Positions 10,618 through 21,009 of a DNA stretch of 64,000 nt are shown in pieces. Source of the DNA: Eucommia ulmoides (lineage: Eukaryota > Streptophyta > Magnoliopsida > Garryales > Eucommiaceae). The stretch's first letter is position 1. Each line of letters begins with the position of its first letter. The translations under genes and the position numbers were made by a program. Location of the stretch: assembly GCA_016647705.1 (NCBI GenBank), contig CM028328.1, forward strand, positions 38,106,501 to 38,170,500, given 5' to 3'. The notes beneath the pieces were generated by a model. The model made no database searches, was not told where the DNA came from, and saw only the letters and a program-made list of their open reading frames with translations.

Positions 10618-12703
10618 TGAGAATGTGATCTACCATGTGAAAACTAGAAAGACTCCCATTGGGGGCTTAATTGCTCACGAAGTCACATTAGGGGATAACA
10701 CTGATTGCACATGTGGCAAGTATAAAATTTGACGATATCTGTGCTCCCATATACTTGCGGCCACCGAGTATAGTGGAGTTGATGCATTTCCCTATATTGC
10801 AGCTGAGTACACAATAATGAATCAATTGATGGTATGGGAGTTATCGTTTCGGCAGATTATTCACAAGGACTACTGGCCATAGACCAATTTTTTGAACCTA
10901 ATTCCGGACCATAACAGACTTCGAGTTGTGCATCGTGGTCGACCAAATTCCACTCACATTCAAAACGAGATGGATCAATCACGAAGAATAATGATAAATC
11001 GGTACAGTTTATGTTCCCAGACTGGACATGATAAGCGAAGGTGTCCATCCCGACCCCGTCATACACCCAATTGATTTTGTCAGTTCATTGTAATAAATGT
11101 TTAAGCTATTTTATTCGTTCGTTATGTCAGCTTTTATGTATTACAAATTACTTGCACTTGTTGTACTTATTCCTTTGTAATGAATGTTATAATTTGTTTA
11201 TAAATGTGATTAAATTTTAATTTCATACTAACAAAATTGGACACAAGTGTTGGAGGAAAAATTTTAGATATGTCAAACCCTGGGGTCGTAAATCCTTCAG
11301 TTCTACACCTGCAATTGGAGCATAGGTCCGCATTAGTCTGGACAACACAGGTAAATATTTAAGCTAATACATTAATTTTTTTATTTTATTTTTTAAAATT
11401 TTAATATTATTTATTGTGTCTTAATTAATGCTTCAGGATATTGGTGCTCTTGACTATTTTGGATTTGATGTAGGGAGATGGAGAAAAAATACCCTCCTTG
11501 AGTTATAGAGCTGATAGAATTGGTTGGTTTGTACAGCTCATACAGGTTATGGTTGAAGTGGTTAGATAGGGCCCTCATAACCGCGTTGGTAGAGAGATAG
11601 CGTCCGGAGACACACACTTTCCATCTACCCATTGGGGAGATAACCATCACACTACAGGACGTGACCGTCTTGTTGAGGTTACCCATGCATGGGCAACCGA
11701 TTATCGCCCCTGAGGACTTGCGACTGATAGACGCCTGGCAGGCACTTTGCTTTCATCTCCTTGAAGTGGCACTGCCAGTTAATAAGATTAGGAATGGTTG
11801 TTTGAAGCTCAAATGGTTATGGAAAACCTTTACCCAAGTTCATGAGGATGCCGACGAGGAGGCCATGCATTGCTACGCACGTGCGTATTGCTTGATTATA
11901 CTTGGCTAAATGTTGTTGCTTGATAAATCGCATAACAGCGTCAAGCTAGCCTACCCCCCACTGCTTGGTAACTTAACACCTACCGTCAAGTATAGCTAGA
12001 GCAGTGCGACACTAGCGGTCCGCTACCATGAGCTATGTAAGGCGTTGAAGGCTAAGACGAAAGACATAGTCAGCTGCCTATTTTTGTTAGAGTATTGGGC
12101 CTGGGAGCCGTTTCCTAGCCTTTGACCTGAAGGTATCCCTTTCCCCCATTATGATATATCATTTGGAGAATTGGACTTCGGTGAGGGCTTGACATTCTCA
12201 GCTGCTCCGAGGGGTGCCTAGTAAGTAATTAGTATTTTCTTTATAATTTTATTTATCATGCAGTGGATATTTATTTATGGATATTAAAATTATGGTATAT
12301 ATTTTTGGTGTATAGTTCGACCCTTGAGTTCAATTTGGAAAATTTGTTGATGCATGTTTTGGTGGACTATCGCGATCAGTTAGATCGGTTACAGAATAAT
12401 GAGATTAGTTATTTATTTACATTGAAATTTTAATTTTTTTATTTGTTTATTTATATTTTGTTTTACAGGTCATTTGAATGCCTTATTTCCTGTTGACTTT
12501 GCCATCATATACTAGAGATAGAGAAGATATGTGGATGGCAACGCTGCCCCTCATTTTCTACGAGGTCATCAAGTACACGTATCCCCTGCGCGTGCTACGA
12601 TAGTTTGGTTATCGGCAGGGGATTCCTCAGCCGGTAATTTTGGATAAGAACTTGCACCAAATTACTCGGCAAGGACACTTCAGTGCGAACTGGACTGAGA
12701 AGC

Positions 12704-14120
12704 TGATGAGTAGTTTATTTACCAACAAATCAAGTATTTTTAAGTTTAAATATTTGTGTGCTTTCATACATATTTGTTAGTTTAATATGTTTTTGTGTTG
12801 TTTTATACGTTTATAAATAAATTGGTGAAAATATGCAAAATTGGTTCAGGTGCAGTAAATTCAAAGCCATTTTTGACAATGATTCAATTCAATTTTGTAA
12901 AATCTAAAAACATGAAAGTTATATATCTATGTCTTAGATTTCCATAGGTTTTTTAATCACATTAGTCGGAGTTCAGAAGAGAACATTACGGCCAAAAGAA
13001 GAACCTAGTGTCAGCACTACCTTGAGCATCGCTGCAGCAATCTTTTCCATCGCTGCAGCGGTGATCCGGTAGTAAGTTTCTACCTTTCCATCGCTGAACC
13101 ATCGCTGCAGCGACCCGACACCAGCTGGCATTGATATTTTGAGATATTTTGCATTCTCACTCATTCCCACTCCAACCAAGAACGTTTTTGGGATATTTTT
13201 AAGAGCTCAAGATCAGAACCAAGAGGAGGAGAACACATTTGGAAAAGAGAGAACAAGATCGGAGTGGATTTTATAGTCGTAGAACCATCCATTCTTCAGA
13301 TAACGGCTATTCTCCCTTGTTTCTCTCTTTCATTCTAAGTTGTTATTGGTTGATTGATCATGTATATATTGTTTTTAGTTGAATATTTGGTTATGGCCAT
13401 GAGCTAAACATATATTATCTAGGGATTGATGTAGATCACGTATATGTTGTTTGATTAAATCGTTATTTTGTTATCGGTTGTTCATCCCTGTTCGATTGTG
13501 TTTACCATTTTTTTAGTTCCATTATATGTTTGTTATGGTATTTTGATTGATTTGAGAATACAGGGTTTGACACTCGAGAGAGGTAACTCCGGATTCGGAC
13601 TAGGGTTTAAACATAACGCGGTGTTCTAATGTTTCGAAGATTATTAGAAAGTGCACAATCCATAAGGTTGGGGCGAGACTCATGTAATCGTTTAGATGTT
13701 AGATAAAGATATCAGTGTTGACACGAATTGCATATTTATTCACTTTACACTAGGGAGAGGTAGTGAGTGAATTTTAGACACCTAGATTGTCGGATAAATT
13801 AATGACCCTTAATGTAAACTATACTAAATCAAACACGTTTAAGTGAACGAAGTGAATCCCAAGATAATTTATTCTCATAGACGTTATTCTTAGTATTGTA
13901 GTTTAATTAGTTAGTAGTTTAGTTTAGTTTAGTTTTATATTTCTATATAAAAAAAACAAAAATTGGAACGCCTAAATAAAGTTCGGTTACGATAATCGCA
14001 GTACTTAGCGATAATTTAATCCAATCCTTGTGGATACGATAATCATACTCATCACTATTCTATTAAAACTTGACCTCATGCACTTGCGAGTAATTCAAAG
14101 TGATTAAAATATCGCTAACA
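12704..14120 (+). repeat. 5' LTR of the TR-GAG element
   Basis: Starts TGATGAGTAGTTTATTTACC and ends ATATCGCTAACA, followed by the PBS. The 3' copy starts TGATAAGTGGTTTATTTACC. Positions 13020-13115 hold repeated palindromic ATCGCTGCAGCGA motifs, also present in the other copies. Non-coding. Confidence 0.85.
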
Positions 14121-14142
14121 AGTTTTTGGCGCCGTTGCTGGA
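14121..14142 (+). other. primer binding site of the TR-GAG element
   Basis: AGTTTTTGGCGCCGTTGCTG immediately after the LTR is the usual start of the internal region in Athila/Tat gypsy elements. Confidence 0.75.
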
Positions 14143-14263
14143 GATTGATTTTTATATTGTTGTTGATATTGTGAATAAGTAACTTGATTCTAATTTAGGT
14201 AATTATTTTATTTTTAATTTAAGTTTTAGTTTTAGTTTTATTTGTCTTGCGAGGTACTTGAAG

Positions 14264-15274
14264 ATGTCTCACCAACAAGTCTTCTTGAGTTTTTCTTAAC
14301 GGGATTCTGAGTCGTTCTATTGTGCTTGGGAACGATACAATAAGTTGCTATTTTGGTTCTCCAATCATAGTTTCCCGAGGGAGTGTCAACTACTGAACTT
14401 CCTAGATAGGTTACAAACCGCAACAAGAACTTGGATGGAAGGGGGAAATGGTACCACCTCATTCGACCAACTAACCACGGACGAAGCCTATTGGTTGTTG
14501 GAAGACATGGCAGAGTTTGATTGTCAAAGTTGAAATTATTCAACAAGCTACCAAAGCTTGGGGGATAGTTCCACTGTTTTGGCGCCATAGATTGACACCT
14601 CGGACCAACCTGTGGAGTCTTTCCCCACTCTGGAAGAGATGTTCACTAAATTTATGGGAGAGACTTAGGCTTTCTGGGGGGAAACGCATGACCGTCTCAA
14701 TGAGCATGAGAATCGTCTTAACAATATTGAGACGACCTGCACTAAAATTGATGTGACCGTAAAGTCCCTCGAGATGCAAATCGGTCAGCTTATTTACTTT
14801 ATTGAGGCCGAGTCAGAAGTGGTAGCACTGAGAGACGCACAAGCCACATCCATCCATGAAAGGCACTTTGAGGAACCAAATGCAAGTAGGAGGACTTTGG
14901 AAGTGCATTATGAAGATGATTCGAAAAAGTATGAGGCTCAAGAATTTTTCGTTGATGACAAATCAAAAGATGATTTTGGGTCCTCACCTCTTGAAATCCA
15001 ATTGGTGTTGCCACCACCGATCCAAGACGATCACATCTACGAGGATCCGATGTGGCTCACTTGTCTTTCACCACCTTTAACTCCGTTCATTCAAGATTCC
15101 CAAGCACATGAGCCGGAGAAGAATCAAGTTGAAAGCACGTGCCAATTAATGTCACATTTCGCCAAGCTTGAGGGCGTTGAGAATCAAGACCCGTATGTCG
15201 TGTTGTATGACACATACTATGGGCAGAAGTCGCTCTTTGACGAGCCCTTCTCGGTGTCAAGCCGAGGACATTAA
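14264..15274 (+). pseudogene. Athila-like gag
   Basis: ATG at 14264 (MSHQQVFLSF, then a stop). The frame continues ESFYCAWERYNKLLFWF, LLNFLDRLQTATRTWMEGG and EAYWLLEDMAEFDCQS. These match the retrotransposon-gag blocks of Athila-type elements (ES.YEAWERFK.LL..CP; TEEAYELLE.MA). After a frameshift, 14753-15274 is open (MTVKSLEMQIGQLIYFIEAE, then an acidic tail) and ends at a natural TAA. It makes up the whole coding capacity of the element. At least one stop and two frameshifts, so non-functional here. Confidence 0.8.
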
Positions 15275-16980
15275 ACCAAGCACTTCTTGGGAGGCAACCC
15301 AAGTTTTCAAAAAAATCAATTTATCACCGCCGACTACACTCGGAGGCGAGATTGTCTCGCCTCCCACGTACGTGTTCAAAATCCCCTTCATCTCCATGCT
15401 ATATACCATTTGTTGAATTCAATGTTAGGTCATTGTGGACACTGACCAGTCTAAGTTTGGGGAGATGTTGATGTTTTGTCTATTTTTATTGTTTAATGAC
15501 TTTTTGTTGGTTAAGTAGTTATGTTAAATAGTTGTTAAATGTTGTGTAGTTTAAGTTAAATTGTTATTTAGTTTCATGCATGTTTAGTTGTTAAATGTTG
15601 TGTTGTTTAATTTCATTCATGTTTGTTTAGTATTAGGTGTAAGGGTGTTTATGTTTGTAGTAGTTATTTTTGTGTGTTGAGCTTTGTAGTTCTTCTGAAC
15701 CATTACCCGATGATGATTATCCCCTAATTGTTTATCGAGGTCAAAGGATAATGCTCATTCATGTGTGTTATGTGTGCTTGACATTTCGCTTTGGTAAAAG
15801 TCATTGTGGATCCTAATTTGCACGAGCACGTAGACTTAATGTACTAGCTATCTAATTCATTTGACTCCAATTATCCAGTAGCCAAGTTCATGATAATTTA
15901 AGGGATTCTAGAACCTGATTGAGGGAAATTCGAGGTGAAATCCTAGGCGAGGTAGTTCAGGAGATATAATTTACGCATTCATTTTTATCGCTTGAGCCAT
16001 TGAAACTTTCTATGTAATATGTTTTACCCCTCGTTACCCTGTCGAAGCATGTTAGCCGTTTCAATTCTAAACACGTAACAAATACCCTAGCCAATTAAAT
16101 TTTTTCCAAACCATTGTCGTTAAACCTAAGGCACGATTTGAGTTGAAATCAAGTTAGCATTTGTTTATGCTACTTGAAGTGAGCATTTGGGTTTTGGACG
16201 AACTTTTGATTAGTTCGGTATTTGAGTGCTCCCTTATCATTTTTCTATCATATTTTCACACCCGTGAAATTGTACAAATTAAATAAGTTTGGGAGTGTGG
16301 TCGTTAAAAAAAAAACATATGTAAATATAGTTTTATTTTTGTTTGTTTTGACAAGTGAGTACTGCGTTTTGAAATGTTAGTTCGAGGTTGTTTCAAATTG
16401 ATCTTTGTAGGTACGAGTGTGATTGAGTTCCAAGCATGTGCCTTGGGTATCGTTGAGTTAATGACGTTTACCTGTTTTATATTCTTGATATACCCTTGGC
16501 CAGTTGATCAAAAAAATAAAAAATAAAAACGAACCAAGTCATTTTGATCTTTTTGAATTTCTAAACCTACATTAGTGGAGAGTGGAACCCAATCTAGCAT
16601 ATGGAAATCATATACCTTCTCGGTGTTAAGTCATGAACTTTGTTGGTGGATAATCCGATTCAGTCTTTAGATGGTTGTATATTAGAGTTTTCGCGCACAC
16701 ACTTGGAAATGATCTAGAATAGCGTTTACCGTTATTGAATGTTGAAATTCTAGAACACCACGTGGTGCAGTTTATTCTTGAATTCGATATGATTGGGGGC
16801 CGTTGAGAGAAAACTTTTTGGTCGATTAGTTTGAGTTCAAAACTCACACGTCGTTATTTTTAATTCGTTTGTGTTTTTTTTGTTTTTAGTATTTAAGTTC
16901 GTTAATTAGTTATGGTAGTTTATTTTAGTGTGTGAGTGTTTTTGCTTGAGGACAAGCAAACGTTTGAGTTTGGGGGTATT
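15275..16980 (+). other. non-coding internal region and polypurine tract of the TR-GAG element
   Basis: No ORF of interest. The right end has GCTTGAGGACAAGCAAACG, then GAGTTTGGGGGTATT at 16966-16980 directly before the 3' LTR, the usual polypurine tract of this group. A second AAGTTTGGGGAGATG occurs near 15452. Confidence 0.75.
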
Positions 16981-18133
16981 TGATAAGTGGTTTATTTACC
17001 ACAATCAAGTATTTTTATTTTCAAATATTTGTGTGTTTTTATGAATTTTTATTAGTTTAATATGTTTTTGTGTTATTTTATAGGTTTATAAATAAATTGG
17101 TGAAAATATGCAAAATTAGTTCAGGTTTAGTAACTTCAAAGCCATTTTTTATAATGATGCAATCCGGTTTTAGAAAATCTCAAAACATGAAAGTTGTATA
17201 TCTGTCTTAGATTTCCATAAGTTTTTGAATCATCAGAATCGGAGTTCGAACAAAAACATTACGAGCAAAATAGGAATCTGGTGTCGGCACTGCCTCGAGC
17301 ATCGCTGTAGCGATGGGAACCATCGTTGCAGCAATGATCCGACAGTAAGTTTCTATCTTCCCATCGCTGAACCATCGCTGCAGCGACCCGACACCACCTA
17401 GAATTAATATTTTGATATATTTTGCATTCCCACTCCAACCAATAACATTTTTGGGACATTTTTGAGAGCTCAAGATCAGAACCAAGAAGAGGCGAACACA
17501 TTTAGAGAATAGGAAACAAGATCGGAGCTGATTTTATGGACGTGGAACCATCTATTCTTTAGATAACGACTATTCTCTCTTATTTCTCTCTTTCATTCTA
17601 AGTTCTTATTAGTTAATTGATCGTGTATATATTGTTTTTAGTTGAATATTTGGTTATGGCCATGAGCTAAACATATATTATTTAGGGATTGATGTAGATC
17701 ACGTATATGTTGTTTGATTAAATCGTTGTTTCGTTATCAGTTGTTCATCTCCATTCGATTGTGTTTACCATCCTTTTACTTCCATTATATACTTGTTATG
17801 GTATTTTGGTTGATTTGAGAATACAGGGTTTAACACTCTGGAGAGGTAACCCCAGATTCAGACTAGAGTTTAAACACAACGCGGCATTCTAATTTTTCGG
17901 GAGATTATTAGAAAGTGTGCAATCCGTGTGGTTGGGGCGAGACTCATGTAATCGTTTAGACGCTAGATAGGAATATCGATGTCAACACGAATTGCATATT
18001 CATTCACTTTACACTCGGGAGAGGTAGTGAGTGAGTTTTAGACACCTAGATTGTCGGATAAATTAATGACCTTTAATATAAATTAGATTAAATCAAACAC
18101 GTTTAAATGAACGAAATCAATCCCTAGATAATT
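16981..18133 (+). repeat. 3' LTR of the TR-GAG element, truncated
   Basis: Collinear with 12704-13873 and stops abruptly at CTAGATAATTTAT (18133). The last about 250 bp of the LTR are missing. Confidence 0.85.
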
Positions 18134-18576
18134 TATGTTTAGCTCATGGCCATAACCAAATATTCAACTAAAAAAAATATATACATGAGCAATCAACCAA
18201 CAAGAACTTAGAATGAAAGAGAGAAACAAGGGAGAATAGCCGTTATCTGAAGAATGGATGGTTCCGCGTCCGTAAAATCCGCTCTGATCTTGTTCTCTCT
18301 TCTTCAAATATGTTCTCCTCCTCTTGGTTCTGATCTTGAGCTCCCAAAAATGTCTCAAAAACGTTCTTGGTTGGAGTGGGAATAAGCGGGAATGCAAAAT
18401 ATCTCAAAAATATTTCAAAATATCAATGCCAGCTGGTGTCGGGTCGCTACAGCGATGGGAAGGCAGAAACTTACTATCAGATCACCGTTGCAGCGATGCT
18501 CAAGGTAGTACCGACACGAGGTTCTTCTTTTGGCCGTAACTATCTCGGGCGAACTCCGATTGAGGTGTTTTGTAGG
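18134..18576 (-). repeat. inverted LTR fragment
   Basis: GTTTAGCTCATGGCCATAAC at 18134 is the reverse complement of LTR sequence at about 13385-13408. The block continues in inverse to GGCCGTAACTATCTCGGGCG, corresponding to about 12975. It differs more from either LTR than they do from each other near its right end, so it may come from a different family member. Confidence 0.82.
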
Positions 18577-19207
18577 ATCCGGAAGTATCACAGCTGATAC
18601 GCTTAAGTCAATTTTTCTCTGCGGATGCGTACTCTGGACTCATACGAAAATATGGCTTATGCCGTCTACGATGCCACCTCTGCGGCAGTGTACCATTGGG
18701 TACCGCACCACGTGCCAACTGACGTTTTTCCATCTCTTCAGGCTTCTCCTCAGCCATGGACTTATGACGCCTACCGTCCAAGTAGTATGGTGATGCCAAA
18801 CCTTCTACATCGTACAGCATGGGTGCTGATGCCGGACCATCTAATACATATGGCATGGGTAATGGTACTAGGTCGTCCGGCGTGTACCACATGCATGACC
18901 CTTATTTGCATTACGCATCGCAGCTAGGTACACGACCATCATCGTCATTCATCAATACGGCGATGGACGAAATTGTCTCAACTTCAAGAGTGATTCCTTC
19001 GATGGCATTTGTCCAACCCACAAGATTGGAGAGACAAGTGTCACCGATGCCATGATTCGGGGATGACGTGGATGCCACCCAGGGATGATGCAACAGTCAT
19101 TCATGAACTTTAGACAAGTTATACAGGTTCATGAGGAGGCTGAGGAACCTCCTATTGCTCAATGCGGAGGGCGGAGAAACGTTCGACATAAGGGTTGTTA
19201 TACATAA

Positions 19208-19780
19208 TTAGTTATATAGTCGATAGTTTAGTTATAGGAATATAAATACTTTTTTTTGTAAATACATTTTTTTGTAACATTTGTAACTTTAGAAAGTTGT
19301 TAATCTACCTTATATATTACTTCGCAAATGGATAAAGCATTTAAATGGGAAATCGAGCAACAAATTCTTAGACAGCATACAGATTGGCTTGTGGCTGAAT
19401 ATATATAACAATTTCTATCTAACAATTTTTTGTTCGATCTCCCATTTCAATGTTTTATCCAATTCAAAAGCAATATACACGGTAGATCAACAGCTTTCTA
19501 TGTAAATACATTTCGGTGTACGCTATTGTACAGGTTTGTTGTACTCCATCTTCGAGACTTGTATATGCATAGGTAAGATTTACCATCATCGTCGTCACTC
19601 TGGCATAAGAAATATGTATTAAGAGATTACATAATCACCACAAAACTCATAGCGAAGACAATACATAAGGAACATATTTAACGATGTTTGTTACAAAAAT
19701 GATAACAAAGACACTAAATAAGGAACATGTTTAACGATATTTGTTACAAAACTCATAACAATTGAACTGCCAAAAATTCT
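19208..19780. other. convergent intergenic region of the MULE
   Basis: Lies between the end of the plus-strand PMD gene and the end of the minus-strand passenger genes. It contains a large hairpin (19291-19500). A short tandem duplication (AACGATGTTTGTTACAAAA / AACGATATTTGTTACAAAA) lies near 19681 and 19734. Confidence 0.6.
19291..19500. repeat. hairpin with 82-bp arms between convergent genes
   Basis: Arm 19291-19372 pairs with 19419-19500 at roughly 80 percent identity (AGAAAGTTGTTAATCTACC / TAGAAAGCTGTTGATCTACC). The loop is about 46 nt. The plus strand encodes a tiny ORF at 19328-19408 (MDKAFKWEIEQQILRQH...). The inverted arm encodes the similar LDKTLKWEIEQKIVR before a stop, so the arms look like an inverted duplication of a coding fragment. 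Confidence 0.75.
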
Positions 19781-20290
19781 TTATTCTTCATTGGACATAT
19801 ACCCCTCAAACAAATATTCATTGTTATTTATCACGTTATGGTATTCGCTTGGAGAGAGTGCTATGTTGCTTGCGGCAGCCATTTCATTGGCTAGTTGAAG
19901 TAGATAATATCGATTCCCGCACAACAACATTCGATTATTCTCCAGGCGAATTTGTGTAATAGCATCTTCAATCTCAGTTGTGTCATCAATTATACATCAT
20001 CTAAACATCTGAAGACTTTGACGATGCAGAACTGGTGCATTAAGATCTCTCATAGAAGATACAAGGTGGTTAGACTTATTCACCCTGTATTTACATTCTT
20101 GGCGTAGACCGAAGCGATACTCTATCGGGTCGGTGTCTTGATCACCCCAATAGTCATCATAATATGGTTGTAGAACCCAACATCTTTGGTGATCCCATGA
20201 TCCAGGCCAACCCCAAACACCATATGAGTTCTCCTCACTTGAAAAACCAAATGAGCTTCCTTCACTTGGATTAATATGTGAAGACATCAC
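19781..20290 (-). pseudogene. unknown MULE passenger protein A, one internal stop
   Basis: Unknown family. Minus-strand ATG at 20290 gives MMSSHINPSEGSSFGFSSEE, then an aromatic-rich stretch YGVWGWPGSWDHQRCWVLQP, FGLRQECKYRVNKSNHLVSS, a single TGA after LQMF-R, then AITQIRLENNRMLL and an end FEGYMSNEE at TAA 19781. Read through the TGA (CGA in the likely ancestor) it is 169 codons, without signal peptide or membrane segment. It is similar to passenger B in three blocks (RCWVLQ/RYWLLE; KYRVNKS/TYCVNQS; ENNRM), so the two are an old tandem duplicate. It sits where MuDR carries mudrB, but I see no similarity to MURB from memory. Confidence 0.6.
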
Positions 20291-20553
20291 GAAAATTATA
20301 GGTTAAATAATTTATTTACAAATATTATACTGCACATTACGAGTTTACAAAAAAAATAGTTTTTTAAAACATAATTACTGAAAAATAATGTTTTAGAACT
20401 TATGTACACGAGGCTTAATTAAAAAAAGCTAACCCAACACCACTTATCAATTAAAAGCAAGAAAGTCAGTTATTTGGTAGAATTAGCATTATTATAATTT
20501 AACGTAAAAACGAAACATTAGACTTTAAAGGAAATACATAGTTAAACTACAAT
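20291..20553. other. spacer between the two passenger genes
   Basis: AT-rich, no ORF of note; may hold a promoter or be an intron if A and B are exons of one gene. Confidence 0.4.
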
Positions 20554-21006
20554 TCACCAAGGCGAAAAACAATAAACATTACTCTCATCATCAAACATTT
20601 CAATATCTGATTGATATTGAGGTTTTCTTGCACATCTCATGTAATTACACGTTTCGGCAACCAAATCTTCTTTGAGACGCTCACGTGCCGTCGTTTCAAG
20701 CTCATGTCAAAAGATTCGAATTTGCATTCGGTTATTTTCTTCGCGGTAGCGATGCAACGTCATCTGAAGATTATGCGGCGTGTCTATTGGCATTGTTCTG
20801 GCCAATTGACGCATTATTGGAATATTATATTGCTTGCATCCGTCCACCATAATCTTTGATTGGTTGACACAATAAGTATATTCCTCCCGCATCCTTGCAA
20901 CCCACCGTGAAGAGTAACGAACTCTTGAATCTAAAGAGTATGACAATTCGTCTTCCAAAAGCCAGTAACGTCCTATTGAACGATACAAATCTCTCACCGT
21001 GTACAT
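20554..21006 (-). pseudogene. unknown MULE passenger protein B, one internal stop
   Basis: Unknown family. ATG at 21006 gives MYTVRDLYRSIGRYWLLEDE, then YSSRWVARMREEYTYCVNQS, MVDGCKQYNIPIMRQLARTM and HRYREENNRMQIRIF, a TGA at 20707-20709, then HELETTARERLKEDLVAETC and an acidic end DDESNVYCFSPW at TGA 20554. Read through, it is 150 codons. The single TGA fits C-to-T decay of CGA. The central half is charged and probably helical. It is a diverged paralogue of passenger A. A TIR promoter, leader exon and acceptor (AAAAG near 21016) lie upstream, so it is likely the first gene driven from the right end. Confidence 0.62.
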
Positions 21007-21009
21007 TTT

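Larger units (their letters stand above)
8870..11074 (+). pseudogene. MuDR-type MULE transposase
   Basis: Transposase of the large MULE, broken by stops and frameshifts. In order: acidic N-terminus (8870-9100); MuDR DNA-binding domain at 9162-9518 (MDEFCTGMVFKDKEHVQQAI, CGWRLRVSRKK, ITQYEGKHIC); DDE core at 9609-10150 with PVITIDGTHLYGKYEGK (first Asp present), YPLTFAVVPTED, and MISNRHSGI where the family has SDRH, so the second catalytic Asp is Asn; C2H segment CLQHLCCNFNK; then WLNDIPAYKWTKAHDDG and RWGVMTTNYAEVFNNCLKGA; an intron 10531-10617 (GTAAGT...TTTTTAG); a SWIM zinc finger CTCGKYK..RYLCSH at about 10705-10755; and a zinc knuckle YSLCSQTGHDKRRC with its first Cys changed to Tyr. A 47-A run interrupts the frame at 10161. 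About 700 codons, the usual size. Inactive. Confidence 0.9.
12704..18133 (+). mobile_element. gag-only LTR retrotransposon (TR-GAG type, Athila/Tat-like)
   Basis: 5' LTR 12704-14120 and truncated 3' LTR 16981-18133 are near-identical direct repeats. Between them are a PBS region (TTTTTGGCGCCGTTGC), a gag gene, non-coding DNA and a purine tract directly before the 3' LTR. There is no protease, RT, RNase H or integrase, so it would need enzymes from an Athila-like partner. It is inserted within the PMD gene. The 3' LTR lacks its last about 250 bp and is followed by an inverted LTR piece, so no target duplication survives. Confidence 0.85.
11270..19207 (+). pseudogene. plant mobile domain (PMD) gene carried by the MULE, split by an LTR element
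   Basis: The start ATG at 11270 gives MSNPGVVNPSVLHLQLEHRS. An intron follows ALVWTTQ (11350-11437, GTAAATA...TTCAG). Next, across frames, come LITALVER-RPETHTFHLPIG, ITLQDVTVLLRLPMHGQP, DAWQALCFHLLEVALP, KLAYPPLLGNLTPT and EYWAWEPFPSL, then MWMATLPLIFYEVIKYTYPL and FGYRQGIPQPVILDKNLHQI (to 12703). These are the successive blocks of the PMD / MAIN-like family (PF10536), which is found in host nuclear proteins and in transposons. A TR-GAG element is inserted after FSANWTEK. A low-complexity tail resumes about 18600 and ends at 19207 with GGRRNVRHKGCYT. It lies 195 bp after the transposase, same strand. Many stops; non-functional. Confidence 0.85.
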
